Assembly (NCBI GenBank): GCA_963668015.2
Contig: CAXXCR010000009.1
Location: 124,001 to 188,000 of the forward strand
Direction: 5' to 3'
Origin: Ilyobacter_A sp963668015
GTDB taxonomy: Bacteria > Fusobacteriota > Fusobacteriia > Fusobacteriales > Fusobacteriaceae
Length of the DNA stretch: 64,000 nucleotides
Part shown: positions 16,336 through 25,493 of the stretch, one piece after another
Layout: each line of letters begins with the position of its first letter
Numbering within the stretch: the stretch's first letter is position 1
Translations under genes and position numbers: made by a program
Notes under the pieces: model-generated
Seen by the model: the letters and a program-made list of their open reading frames with translations, nothing else
Told to the model about the DNA's origin: nothing
The model's database searches: none

Positions 16336-17358
16336 CTACACTGACTTTAGCTCTATCTCGTCCAGCTTCTTCCTAACCTTTTCAAATACAAACTCCGGCT
16401 TTATTCCCAACATACACTTAAAATGGCCCTCAGGGCACTTCTCGCCACCGTGAAGCCCACAAGGTCTGCAGTATAGTCCTTCATTCTCTATCACTTCACT
16501 GTTTTTACTCCAAGGATAAAAACCTAATCCCTTTACCGTCGCCCCAAATATAGCAAATATATACGGCTTCTTAAAAGCAGAAGCTATGTGTATAGGTGAA
16601 CTGTCATTTGTAACAACTATGTCGCTTCTCTTGGCTATCTCAGCCACATCCAACAGTGAGGTTTTATTTATAAGATTTACAGTTTTTTCTGTCTCGACAA
16701 GTTCCAGCTCCAGCTCATCTTTACCGCCGATAAGCAAAATGGAAACATCTTCTATTTTAGACAACTTCTCGATAAGCTCGTTGAAATACTCCACCGGCCA
16801 TTTTTTTGTGAACCACTTGCTACCTGCAGCAACTGTCACTATTTTTTTCCCAGCAAGTGAGTACTCATCCCAAATTCTGTCTATATTCTCTTTTTCGGAT
16901 TTTCCAGGATAGAGCTCCAACCTAGTATCTTCAAACCCATCCATATCTACGAAGCTGAGCAGCTTTTCAACCTCGTGCTTTGATTTGTCATAAGGTATTT
17001 TTTTTGTCAAAAACACACTCCCGCCTGCGTTTTCATACCCGATTCTTTCTTCTGCACCGCTCAGCCATCCAAGCACAGAACTTCTAAGGTACCTGTGCGG
17101 CACTATGGCCAGGTCGTACCCTTTATATTTCAGCCTTTTTCCCAAAATATAGAGCCCCTTTAATCCTTTATGAGCTCCCCTCTTGTCGTAGGCTATAATC
17201 TCATCCAAAAAAGGGTTGTTTTTCAGTATGCTCGCCCCAGCTGGGGTAGTTACATATGTTATCCTGCTTTCAGGATACCTGGCCTTCACCTTTTTTATAA
17301 GCGATGTGGACAGCACTATATCCCCTATGAAAGCTGTGTGTATTATAAGAATATTCAT
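16336..17358 (-). CDS. Glycosyltransferase family 9, WaaF-like heptosyltransferase
   Basis: The 340-residue protein begins MNILIIHTAFIGDIVLSTSL, the GT9 start, and has VTVAAGSKWFTKKWP near 185 (the ADP-heptose binding loop), VVTNDSSPIHIASAF near 245 and IFGATVKGLGFYPW near 268. These match heptosyltransferase II (WaaF/RfaF) more closely than the other GT9 genes here. A cysteine cluster (LYCRPCGLHGGEKCPEGHFKC) ends the protein. Its start is 18 bases after the upstream kinase gene, so it is in the same operon. Confidence 0.86.
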   Translation of the reverse strand: MNILIIHTAFIGDIVLSTSLIKKVKARYPESRITYVTTPAGASILKNNPFLDEIIAYDKRGAHKGLKGLYILGKRLKYKGYDLAIVPHRYLRSSVLGWLSGAEERIGYENAGGSVFLTKKIPYDKSKHEVEKLLSFVDMDGFEDTRLELYPGKSEKENIDRIWDEYSLAGKKIVTVAAGSKWFTKKWPVEYFNELIEKLSKIEDVSILLIGGKDELELELVETEKTVNLINKTSLLDVAEIAKRSDIVVTNDSSPIHIASAFKKPYIFAIFGATVKGLGFYPWSKNSEVIENEGLYCRPCGLHGGEKCPEGHFKCMLGIKPEFVFEKVRKKLDEIELKSV

Positions 17359-17376
17359 TCATATCACCGTCTTAAA

Positions 17377-18090
17377 CTAAATTTTCCATCCTTTGTCTCT
17401 CAGGATTTTCTTGTTCTTTTTTATCTTTGCAATGATTTTATTTCTTTTAAGTTTTTTTACAAAAAGCGCCATGAAATACCAAAAATTTTTATTATACGGG
17501 TACTCCATATCTTCATATGAATCCATCTTCATTGTGAGCATATCGTAGTGTGCCCTGTAGTTTCCGAGCCACATCTTTTTTGCCTGAGTATCTATTATTT
17601 TTACTCCGGTTTCGGTAATTATAAAGTTACTGGGATTACAGTCTCCATGATAAACTCCATATTGGTGCATCTTTTTCGTTGCTTCTACCGCCACATCTCT
17701 GTTGATCACTGCACTTTTACCATGAGCCACTTCAAATATTAAGTGAGACTCCGATATCATTCCACATTTTCTTTTAACCACAGCCCCAACAGGGAGGGCA
17801 AAACCCTGAAATCCTTTCTCAAACAATCTGTTTATATTCTTTAGTGTACTTACAGCTTCACCGTGCTTTAAAAGTGTCAAAATTTTCCTCTGGGGAATTC
17901 TGAATTCATTTCTAGGAGACTTCAATACATAACTATCTTTTCCATATTCCACCAGAACTACATAATTTCTTTGGGTGTTTTTATATTCTTTAATAACTTT
18001 GAATCTGTTTTCAGCAACCACTCTTAAAAAATCTGCATATTTTTCATCATAAAAAAATATTCTATAATCAGCTACTTTTTCTACTACCAT
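17377..18090 (-). CDS. LPS core heptose kinase, RfaY/WaaY-like
   Basis: WaaY-type proteins phosphorylate heptose residues of the LPS inner core. The 237-residue protein has a protein-kinase-like fold with YVLKSPRNEFRIPQ near 52 (probable ATP-binding Lys), the catalytic loop HQYGVYHGDCNPSNFII near 142-158 (Asp and Asn present), then VKIIDTQAKK near 165 (DFG-like metal-binding Asp). The tail is strongly basic, fitting a membrane or LPS contact. The start overlaps the upstream gene by seven bases with GAGGAGCTGGG as ribosome site. Confidence 0.78.
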   Translation of the reverse strand: MVVEKVADYRIFFYDEKYADFLRVVAENRFKVIKEYKNTQRNYVVLVEYGKDSYVLKSPRNEFRIPQRKILTLLKHGEAVSTLKNINRLFEKGFQGFALPVGAVVKRKCGMISESHLIFEVAHGKSAVINRDVAVEATKKMHQYGVYHGDCNPSNFIITETGVKIIDTQAKKMWLGNYRAHYDMLTMKMDSYEDMEYPYNKNFWYFMALFVKKLKRNKIIAKIKKNKKILRDKGWKI

Positions 18091-18725
18091 CCCAGCTCCT
18101 CACGCACTCTTTTAACCTGACCTCTCAAAAAATCCTCAAACTCTTTTTCTCTTTTCACATCAAGATATGCCCTTCTTTCCAACTTATGAATAACATAACT
18201 TTTAAATTTTTTCGTCAAAAATAGCTTTGTTCTATATGGATCAAAATCTATAAGGTAAAGCTCTCTATCTTTTAATAAAGCCCCTCCAAAATTATAATCA
18301 GTTGGATAGATCCCATTTTTACACATAATTATGAAGTAATCGAAAAATTTTACTAAAAGTTCCCTTCTCTGTGATAGATCAGATAATTCCCCTATTGGCT
18401 CGCCGCCATCCATTGTAACTAAAATCGACTCCCTCTTAAAAAATGACTTCCTATTTATTGCAATTAGTTTTGGCCTTACATGGGGAATTCCAAGTTTCTC
18501 AAGTTTTTTTGATATAAACTCATAATGCTCTGCCATATCTCTTCTCAAGCCAAAAGCAATCGCTCTTTTTTTCTGTTTGTGAGGCACATATTTTTTTATA
18601 TAATATTTTTCTCCGCCTATCTTTTCAAAATATACAACTCTTCTATCCTTATAATTCCTCAGGCAATTTTTATTTCTTAGTTTTTCATCATCAAAATAAT
18701 CTAAAAAATGATCTCTATTTAACAT
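18084..18725 (-). CDS. Second LPS kinase-like protein
   Basis: The 213-residue protein belongs to the same small-kinase group as its neighbour. It has YYIKKYVPHKQ near 40 (probable ATP-contact Lys), KNGIYPTDYNFGGALL near 135 and LYLIDFDPYRTKLF near 158. The catalytic loop has Asp and Asn (TDYNFGG) but lacks the usual His or Gly before the Asp. The ATG at 18725 is preferred (GGTGG ribosome site); an in-frame ATG at 18743 would add six residues. The 3' end overlaps the WaaY-like gene and the 5' end overlaps the GT9 gene upstream. Confidence 0.68.
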   Translation of the reverse strand: MLNRDHFLDYFDDEKLRNKNCLRNYKDRRVVYFEKIGGEKYYIKKYVPHKQKKRAIAFGLRRDMAEHYEFISKKLEKLGIPHVRPKLIAINRKSFFKRESILVTMDGGEPIGELSDLSQRRELLVKFFDYFIIMCKNGIYPTDYNFGGALLKDRELYLIDFDPYRTKLFLTKKFKSYVIHKLERRAYLDVKREKEFEDFLRGQVKRVREELGW

Positions 18726-19722
18726 ATTTTTCCACCATCTCATCTACTTTTTTTATAACGTGGCTGGGTTTTATATCAAAATAATTTTTTACACCTATAT
18801 CATAGATTTCTATCCCCTGATGTCTCTCATTAGCATTTGAAAGCCACTCACTCTTGGAGGCACTTGGACTGAATATAGCAAAACTAGGAATATCCAATCC
18901 CTGAGCTATATGTCTTGGCCCTCCCTCGTTTCCTATAAATATATCGCAGTTTGAAAGCAGCATCGCAAGCTCCCTTATGGACTTTGTCTCAATGTTTGAG
19001 AAGATACTTTTGTCCCAATTCATTATCTCGTGGGTCTCTTTTGCATAGGCTTTTTCAGCTGGTGAATAGTAGAAGATTATTTGCGCACTATGCTTTTCAA
19101 TGCAGTGCCTTATGACCTCCATCATATACTCTCTTTTCCATATCTTGTGAGGCCTTCTGGAGTTTATGGCAAAAGCGAAAACCGGTCTTGAAAAGTCCAC
19201 TCCTGCATCTGCCATTCTCTTATTCAGACTATTCTTTTCTTCGTCTGTTATGTGAATCGTGTAGTTAGGATCGTATTTTATATCTATACCATCATCTTCA
19301 AATGGTTTCAGCATTTTCAAAAATTTATCTACCTTGTCCTTTGCATCCCTTGGCTCTTTCACCTTATGGGTATAAGTGTATCCCCTCTTAGGCTTCTCTC
19401 TGCCTATTCTATATTTTGCTCCAGGAGAAAAAAATGTGAAAAATTCACTCTTCGGTGTGGACATTATATCGATAACTATATCGTATTTTTTTATTGTTAC
19501 CTTCAAAACTTTAGCGATATATTTGAAAGGATTTTTTTGCTCATCTTTTGTTATTTTTATTACATTGTCTATAGATGGGTGATTCTCAAAAAGGGGGGCT
19601 ATATGCTCATATACAACATAGTCTATTTCACTGTTTGGATATGTTTTCTTTAAGGTATGGCATATAGGAGAAGTAAGAACAGAGTCCCCTATCTGTTTAA
19701 AACGAACTACTAATATTTTCAT
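18715..19722 (-). CDS. Glycosyltransferase family 9 (heptosyltransferase type)
   Basis: The 335-residue protein begins MKILVVRFKQIGDSVLTSPI and has FAFAINSRRPHKIWKREYM near 180 (donor loop), FIGNEGGPRHIAQGLDIPSF near 263 and FSPSASKSEW near 285. It lacks the C-terminal cysteine block of the GT9 proteins at 14979 and 16336. The donor and acceptor cannot be stated more closely than a heptose-type sugar of the LPS core. Its ATG overlaps the rfbB stop (ATGA). Confidence 0.84.
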   Translation of the reverse strand: MKILVVRFKQIGDSVLTSPICHTLKKTYPNSEIDYVVYEHIAPLFENHPSIDNVIKITKDEQKNPFKYIAKVLKVTIKKYDIVIDIMSTPKSEFFTFFSPGAKYRIGREKPKRGYTYTHKVKEPRDAKDKVDKFLKMLKPFEDDGIDIKYDPNYTIHITDEEKNSLNKRMADAGVDFSRPVFAFAINSRRPHKIWKREYMMEVIRHCIEKHSAQIIFYYSPAEKAYAKETHEIMNWDKSIFSNIETKSIRELAMLLSNCDIFIGNEGGPRHIAQGLDIPSFAIFSPSASKSEWLSNANERHQGIEIYDIGVKNYFDIKPSHVIKKVDEMVEKYVK

Positions 19723-20939
19723 TGATTATTAATCTCCCCATATACTGTCTCATAATATTTTACATATTCACCACTTACTACTTCTTCTAACCATCCTTGA
19801 TTATCTAGATACCATTTGATAGTCTTTTCTATCCCCTCTGAAAACGGAGTTTCTGGATAAAACCCTAACTCTCTGACTGTTTTTGTTGGGTCAATTGCAT
19901 ATCTAACATCGTGTCCAAGCCTATCCTTAACATATTCAATCAAGTCATAACTAATCTCTTTTGGCATACATTTTACTATATTTTTATACTCTTCTTTTAA
20001 TTTTCCATCTTCGATTACTAATTTCCTTATTGTATCTATAGTTAACCTGACTATGTTTATATTCTGCTCTTCATTAAATCCACCAATATTATATGCTTCT
20101 CCGAGTTTGCCATTGCTTACAACCATGTCTATACCCTTGCAGTGATCTTCCACGTAAAGCCAGTCCCTGACCTGTTTACCGTCACCATATACAGGAAGCT
20201 TTTTCCCTTCCAGTATGTTTTTTATTATCAACGGAATTAGTTTTTCCGGAAAATGATAAGGGCCGTAATTATTAGAGCACCTTGTAACATTTATTGGCAT
20301 ATTATAAGTTTCGCAATAAGACCTAACCAGCATATCCGCAGATGCTTTAGATACAGAATAAGGTGATCTAGGATCCAGAGGTGTCGTTTCTGTAAAAAAC
20401 TTTGAACCAAAACCTCTAGGCATTACTGTTCTGTTTTTTAGAATAATTTTTAGCTCTTGATTTTCGATTTTCAACTCTTTTCCCTGTGGTATATCTCTTT
20501 CAAGGCTGCCGTATACCTCATCAGTGGAAACCTGTAAAAATTTTTTTCCATTTTTGTATACAGGATATCCTTTTTCATCCTTTCCAATAGTCCAATGCAA
20601 CTTGGCTGCATCTAATAAAACCTGAGTTCCAATTATATTGGTTTCCAAAAATACCGCAGGATTTTCTATACTTCGATCAACATGTGATTCAGCAGCAAAA
20701 TTAACCACATAATCAATATTATTATTTTTAAATATATTTTCCACAAGGTCTCTATTACAGATATCACCCTTTACAAAGGTAATTCTTAAATCATCTAACT
20801 CATCTTTTATAGTCGCTAAATTCCCAGCATAAGTTAACTTGTCTAAAATTATTATTCTTATATTTTCATATTTTTTCAAAAGATACTTCACAAAGTTAGC
20901 ACCAATAAATCCTGCTCCTCCTGTAACTAGATAATTCAT
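19719..20939 (-). CDS. rfbB: dTDP-glucose 4,6-dehydratase
   Basis: RfbB/RmlB converts dTDP-glucose to dTDP-4-keto-6-deoxyglucose. The 406-residue protein has the Rossmann loop GGAGFIGANF at 7-16, NFAAESHVDRSI near 83, QVSTDEVYGSL near 137 (catalytic Asp-Glu), the YSVSK active-site Tyr-Lys and TRCSNNYGPYHFPEKLIP. It is longer than the usual 340-360 residues because about 35 residues (around 150-185, including KELKIENQELKIILKN) are inserted between DEVYGSL and FFTETTPLDPRSPYS. The gene is 11 bases downstream of rfbA. Confidence 0.94.
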   Translation of the reverse strand: MNYLVTGGAGFIGANFVKYLLKKYENIRIIILDKLTYAGNLATIKDELDDLRITFVKGDICNRDLVENIFKNNNIDYVVNFAAESHVDRSIENPAVFLETNIIGTQVLLDAAKLHWTIGKDEKGYPVYKNGKKFLQVSTDEVYGSLERDIPQGKELKIENQELKIILKNRTVMPRGFGSKFFTETTPLDPRSPYSVSKASADMLVRSYCETYNMPINVTRCSNNYGPYHFPEKLIPLIIKNILEGKKLPVYGDGKQVRDWLYVEDHCKGIDMVVSNGKLGEAYNIGGFNEEQNINIVRLTIDTIRKLVIEDGKLKEEYKNIVKCMPKEISYDLIEYVKDRLGHDVRYAIDPTKTVRELGFYPETPFSEGIEKTIKWYLDNQGWLEEVVSGEYVKYYETVYGEINNQ

Positions 20940-20950
20940 TCTATTCCCCT

Positions 20951-21814
20951 TTACTTGATTAAGTTCATTAAATACTCCCCATAATGTGTTTTCAAAAGTG
21001 GCTTTGCTAATTCTTTAATTTTTTCTTTACCTATCCAACCTTTCAAATACGCTATCTCTTCTGGACAGGCCACCATTATGCCTTGTCTATCTTGCACAGC
21101 TTTAACAAAGTTTGTCGCATCTAAAAGTCCATCAAATGTTCCAGTATCCAACCAAGCCATCCCTCTTCCTAGATTTACACAGTCTAACTTGTTTTCTTCA
21201 AGATACAATCTATTTATATCTGTTATCTCAAGTTCACCTCTTGAAGATGGTTTGATTTTTTTTGCTTTTTCAACAACTGTTTTATCGTAAAAATAAAGCC
21301 CAGGTATAGCATAATTTGATTTTGGGCATTCGGGTTTCTCTTCTAGCGAAATAACTTTCCCATTTGAATCAAATTCCACTACCCCAAAAGCACTTGCATT
21401 TTTAACATAATATCCGAAAATTTTCGCTCCATTTTGCAGTTCTCCTGCGTTTTCTAATATTCTTCCGAATCCATATCCGTAAAAAATATTATCTCCTAAA
21501 ATAAGTGCAACATTATCATTTTCAATAAATTTTTCTCCGATTATAAAGGCCTCTGCTAATCCATTTGGTTTCTCCTGAACAGCATACTTAAGTTCAAGTC
21601 CAAAGTTACTTCCATCCCCTAATAGTTCCTCAAATACCTTTATATCTCTCGGAGTGGATATAATTAACACCTCTCTTATTCCTGCTAGCATAAGAACAGA
21701 TAACGGATAATAAATCATTGGCTTGTCATATATAGGTGTTATCTGTTTGCTCATTGCTTTAGTTACTGGATAAAGTCTCGTACCGCTTCCACCTGCTAAT
21801 ATTATGCCCTTCAC
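20951..21814 (-). CDS. rfbA: Glucose-1-phosphate thymidylyltransferase
   Basis: RfbA/RmlA makes dTDP-glucose from dTTP and glucose 1-phosphate. The protein has GIILAGGSGTRLYPVTKAMS at the N-terminus, PMIYYPLSVLMLAGI near 25, ALILGDNIFYGYG near 105 and WLDTGTFDGLLDA near 220. I place the start at the GTG at 21814, which follows CGGAGGTGTTTGCA, giving 287 residues, the normal family length. A GTG at 21844 is possible but unsupported. With rfbB it supplies the keto sugar for the aminotransferase and acetyltransferase encoded upstream in the locus. Confidence 0.95.
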   Translation of the reverse strand: MKGIILAGGSGTRLYPVTKAMSKQITPIYDKPMIYYPLSVLMLAGIREVLIISTPRDIKVFEELLGDGSNFGLELKYAVQEKPNGLAEAFIIGEKFIENDNVALILGDNIFYGYGFGRILENAGELQNGAKIFGYYVKNASAFGVVEFDSNGKVISLEEKPECPKSNYAIPGLYFYDKTVVEKAKKIKPSSRGELEITDINRLYLEENKLDCVNLGRGMAWLDTGTFDGLLDATNFVKAVQDRQGIMVACPEEIAYLKGWIGKEKIKELAKPLLKTHYGEYLMNLIK

Positions 21815-21944
21815 TGCAAACACCTCCGAAAATAATCGTACCACTTTTCTTAATTAAATTATTATCATATAAATTTTTGAAAATGATTTAATGTCAATTT
21901 TTTTTATCAAAATTTGTCTTAATATATAAAAGTCACTTATAAAA

Positions 21945-22889
21945 CTACCTGCATTCTTTATTTAAAAGAAGTTTTTTTCTATACAAGCTACGCATCAAAT
22001 CATCTAATGGAGAAAATAAAATATATAAATTTAAACCTATTACGTCTTTAAATTTTAAAGAGTTTCTATATTCTTTCAAAAGTTTTTTATCCATTTTTTT
22101 CAAATCTTTCAAAAGAGACTTTCTACTTCTACATAGACTACAATTCAGAAAAAATTTAGCGTCAGGTTCATAATATACTTTTATCGCTCTAACTACTTTC
22201 TCTGATTCCAAGCTTTTTTTCATAGTTGACATTGCTGAATAAGAAGTTCCGCTACTCGTTATATATCTATAAGCTCCTGTCTTTTCTGGCAATCTATAAA
22301 ATTTACCAAATTTAATCAAAAGAGCAAAAAGAGATAAATCGCCAACTATATTACTTGCTGTAAGAACTTTTTCCATATCCTTATTAATATTTTTCAAAAA
22401 AATATTTTCAAATACAATTGTACCTGTTGGAATTTTACCTATTGTAAACATAACATCTTTTATATTCTCAAGTTTTTCAACTGGTAATATCTTCTCACCT
22501 GTTATTTGGTCACTACCGTCTACAATATGAGAGTCTGTAAAACACAAAACACTGTCTTTTTTTTCTCTTAAGATTTCAATTTCTTTTTGGAGCTTTTTCG
22601 AATCTGTCCAAAAATCATCCCCTTCTAAAATAGCTATATATTTTCCTTTTGCTCTTTTAATGAGGTCATACAAATTTTTAGTAGCTCCCATATTCTTCTC
22701 TCTATTTAATATAATAATTTTTTTGTCCTTCTCATATGCTTCGAGTACCATTTTTGTATTATCGGGAGACTTATCGTTTCCCACTAGAATCTCTAGTTGA
22801 AAATCTCCTTCTTGGTCCAATATACTTCCCAAGCACTTTTCAATATAATTCTCATGGTTATATGTTATAACTAAAACACTTACAAGCAT
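21945..22889 (-). CDS. Glycosyltransferase family 2
   Basis: The 314-residue protein begins MLVSVLVITYNHENYIEKCL, with GNDKSPDNTK near 38 and the metal-binding ILEGDDFW near 87, a GT-A fold of family 2. The C-terminal third contains two cysteines (NCSLCRS) and is very basic. Donor and acceptor are unknown. No membrane segment is apparent, so it should act at the cytoplasmic face of the membrane. It is the first of a group of noticeably more AT-rich genes (about 21.9-26.4 kb). Confidence 0.85.
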   Translation of the reverse strand: MLVSVLVITYNHENYIEKCLGSILDQEGDFQLEILVGNDKSPDNTKMVLEAYEKDKKIIILNREKNMGATKNLYDLIKRAKGKYIAILEGDDFWTDSKKLQKEIEILREKKDSVLCFTDSHIVDGSDQITGEKILPVEKLENIKDVMFTIGKIPTGTIVFENIFLKNINKDMEKVLTASNIVGDLSLFALLIKFGKFYRLPEKTGAYRYITSSGTSYSAMSTMKKSLESEKVVRAIKVYYEPDAKFFLNCSLCRSRKSLLKDLKKMDKKLLKEYRNSLKFKDVIGLNLYILFSPLDDLMRSLYRKKLLLNKECR

Positions 22890-22921
22890 TTCTCCCCCCT
22901 GCTTTCATTTCTAATCTGAAC

Positions 22922-23731
22922 TTATAGATTTAAATCATCTCTCAAAATTTTTAAAAACCTTTTTTTCCCATTAGAATTCAAATGATCAAAATCACGAAAA
23001 AAATCTTTATCATTAGTAATATCATTATTTCCAGAATAATTTAAGTATGTAACGTTATGAATTTTAGCAAAGTCATTTAAATAATCAAAAAAATCTTTTT
23101 CTAATTCTTTTTTAGGAAAAAAATTATTGTATTCCTTATAAAATGGAGTAGTAATCAGAAAAATTTCACACTTTTTCTTTTTTAAAATATCTATTATTTC
23201 ATTTAAAAGATCTTCGTTATATTTCCATTTATTTTTATCCCTAAAAATCCTTACATGTCCTTCAATTCTTTGCTCTATTGTTTTTTTAGGTTTAACTTTC
23301 TTTTTAACTAACTTTTTTTTAAAACTATAAAATAACGGGAAAAAATTATAAAAAATATACTCGAATTTAATTTTTCCTTTGAAGTCTTTTAATGAAAAAG
23401 ATCTTAAATATTTAATTAAATCACCAGATAACCATAACTCATTACTTGAAAAAGAAAAGTAACTTATAGGAAGGAATACTGTCGCTCCTTTTTGAATATT
23501 AGGGTATATTTTTTTTAAAACCTTTAAATCATAATAAAATGTTTGAGAATCTTGAGCTCCATTAAATGAGTCTTTTTCAGTATAATCAAATGAATATACC
23601 CCATGTGAACTACCTAAATTTAATTTTTTTATTTCCCTAGGTAAATCTTTCAGAAAAGATTTTTTTTTGTTTTTCTTAAAAACAATATAACTCCAAAGTA
23701 AATAAAAAGAAAAAATAAGTAAATAAATCAT
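22922..23731 (-). CDS. Membrane-anchored SGNH-hydrolase-like protein
   Basis: The 269-residue protein starts MIYLLIFSFYLLWSYIVFKK, a single N-terminal membrane anchor. It then has LNLGSSHGVYSFDY near residue 38 (candidate nucleophile Ser in the GxS block), FLPISYFSFS near 85, IFLITTPFYKEYNNFF near 190 and FFRDFDHLNSNGKKRF near 245 (candidate catalytic Asp-His). This layout resembles extracytoplasmic SGNH/DltD-like proteins that move or remove acyl groups on surface glycans. The ATG at 23731 has AAAGGAGAGCAACT before it; upstream in-frame starts overlap the previous gene. The coding sequence is extremely AT-rich and Lys/Phe-rich. Confidence 0.6.
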   Translation of the reverse strand: MIYLLIFSFYLLWSYIVFKKNKKKSFLKDLPREIKKLNLGSSHGVYSFDYTEKDSFNGAQDSQTFYYDLKVLKKIYPNIQKGATVFLPISYFSFSSNELWLSGDLIKYLRSFSLKDFKGKIKFEYIFYNFFPLFYSFKKKLVKKKVKPKKTIEQRIEGHVRIFRDKNKWKYNEDLLNEIIDILKKKKCEIFLITTPFYKEYNNFFPKKELEKDFFDYLNDFAKIHNVTYLNYSGNNDITNDKDFFRDFDHLNSNGKKRFLKILRDDLNL

Positions 23732-23763
23732 AGTTGCTCTCCTTTTAGTATAAAACATAACTT

Positions 23764-24894
23764 TTACAAGCACTTCTCCTTCTGGCTTTCATCACTGATA
23801 ATTTCACATATTTTCTCTACAGCTTCATGCTCTAAACTTCCATAAATAGGAAGGGTTAAAACCCTCTCTGAAATATACTTTGCAATAGGTACGTCCGAAT
23901 TAAACTTTCCCTTATAGCAGTCATATTCTGTTGTCAGTGGATAAAAATACTTTCTAGAAAAAATATTAAACTCTTTAAGCCTTTCAAAAAGTTCATCCCT
24001 GCTTATGCCAAGTTTTTTTCCATCTATAATAATTGGAAAATAAGAATAATTGTGTTTTACCCCCTGCAAATCTCTTAAAATTCTAATCCCTTTTACGTTC
24101 TCTAATTTTTCTCTGTACAAATATGCTATTTTTTTTCTTTTACTAATTTCGTCATCTATATACCTAAGATTAACTACTCCCATGGCAGCTTGGAATTCAT
24201 TCATCTTAGCATTAGTACCTACTTCTTCCACGTTTTCAGGACCACTTATGCCAAAATTTCTAAGTAATCTTACTCTCTTTTCAAATTCAATATCTTTAAA
24301 AGATAATATCCCACCCTCTATTGAGTGAAAAACTTTGGTCGCATGAAGGCTGAACATTGAAATATCTCCGTAATTTCCTATTCCTATCCCGTTTAACTCT
24401 ACTCCAAAACAATGAGCAGCATCATATATTAATTTCAAATTATGCTTTTTCGCTATTTCTTCTATGCCTGATATATCACAAGGGTTACCAAAAACATGTA
24501 CCGGAAGAATAGCACAGGTTTTATTCGTAATAAGTGCTTCTATTTTATTTACATCAATATTAAAAGTGTCTGGTTCAATGTCACAAAACACTGGCTTCAA
24601 ACCACAATTTACAATGGCGTGAGTTGTAGAAGCAAACGTGAACGGTGTCGTTATCACTTCCCCTTTTAATTTCAAACCCTTAATTGCTGTTTCTAAGGCT
24701 AAATGCCCATTAGTGAATAAAGAAAGATTGCCTATTTTTAAGTATTTTTTCATTTTTTTTTCAAATTCATTATGAATAGGACCCATATTGGTTAACCAAT
24801 TAGTTTCCCAGATTTTGTCTATTTCTTTTTTATACTCGTCTATTGGCGGAAGAAAAGATTTAGTTATCATTATTGGTTTGATAAACTTTTCCAT
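23764..24894 (-). CDS. DegT/DnrJ/EryC1-family sugar aminotransferase, VioA-like
   Basis: These PLP enzymes transaminate nucleotide-linked keto sugars. The 376-residue protein has the substrate-entry region TKSFLPPIDEYKKEIDKIW at 11-29, VITTPFTFASTTHAIV near 80, LIYDAAHCFGVELNG near 155 (PLP-binding Asp) and SMFSLHATKVFHSIEGG near 180, with the Schiff-base Lys in HATK. The N-terminus closely resembles VioA, which makes dTDP-viosamine from the product of RfbB. With rfbA, rfbB and the following acetyltransferase in the locus, a dTDP-4-amino-4,6-dideoxyhexose is the likely product. Confidence 0.8.
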   Translation of the reverse strand: MEKFIKPIMITKSFLPPIDEYKKEIDKIWETNWLTNMGPIHNEFEKKMKKYLKIGNLSLFTNGHLALETAIKGLKLKGEVITTPFTFASTTHAIVNCGLKPVFCDIEPDTFNIDVNKIEALITNKTCAILPVHVFGNPCDISGIEEIAKKHNLKLIYDAAHCFGVELNGIGIGNYGDISMFSLHATKVFHSIEGGILSFKDIEFEKRVRLLRNFGISGPENVEEVGTNAKMNEFQAAMGVVNLRYIDDEISKRKKIAYLYREKLENVKGIRILRDLQGVKHNYSYFPIIIDGKKLGISRDELFERLKEFNIFSRKYFYPLTTEYDCYKGKFNSDVPIAKYISERVLTLPIYGSLEHEAVEKICEIISDESQKEKCL

Positions 24895-25460
24895 TAAATT
24901 TCACCTTTTTCTTTTAAAAATTCTTCTTCTAATTTCAACATGTTTTTTTCTCTTTCTTTTATTTTTTTTGCAGGCACCCCCAGATTTATACTCCACTCTT
25001 CTAAAGAACTATTAACCAAACTACTTGCACCTACTGCAATTCCTTCTCCTAATTTTACACCTGGAAGAATGACACAATTTGCCCCTATTTGAACATGAGT
25101 TCCTATTACCACTTCTCTTTCTTCAATGTTTCTAAATCTTTTACTTATCATCGAACCAACTAAATAATTTCCAGAAAAATCATCTGAAACAGCATAAATT
25201 ATGCTTTTCGACGATATTCCAGAAAAGTTCCCTATTTCTATACCTGCCTCTCCACCATAAAGATAAACGCCAGCAGATATATGAATATGACTACCTATTT
25301 TTATACTTCCACTCAATATACAAAAATCATCTATCCGTACATTATCACCAATTGAAATTTTTTCTGGGGAATATATACTAGCTTTACTGCTAATCAAAAC
25401 ATCTTTGCCTATCGACTTAAATCCAATTTGTTTTAGTTCATCCTTTGAATAAAAACTCAT
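24894..25460 (-). CDS. Hexapeptide-repeat acetyltransferase, possible VioB-like sugar N-acetyltransferase
   Basis: The 188-residue protein shows left-handed beta-helix repeats of the form [LIV]GxxxxI from about residue 35 to 150 (KISIGDNVRIDD, IKIGSHIHIS, VVIGTHVQIGANCVILPGV, KLGEGIAVGASSLV). It ends with GVPAKKIKEREK, typical of sugar O- or N-acetyltransferases. Its stop codon overlaps the aminotransferase start by one base (TAATG), which argues that it acetylates the amino sugar made next door. A maltose- or serine-type acetyltransferase role is less likely in this context. Confidence 0.75.
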   Translation of the reverse strand: MSFYSKDELKQIGFKSIGKDVLISSKASIYSPEKISIGDNVRIDDFCILSGSIKIGSHIHISAGVYLYGGEAGIEIGNFSGISSKSIIYAVSDDFSGNYLVGSMISKRFRNIEEREVVIGTHVQIGANCVILPGVKLGEGIAVGASSLVNSSLEEWSINLGVPAKKIKEREKNMLKLEEEFLKEKGEI

Positions 25461-25493
25461 TTACACCCCTTTATTACACATTTTTATAGTAAA

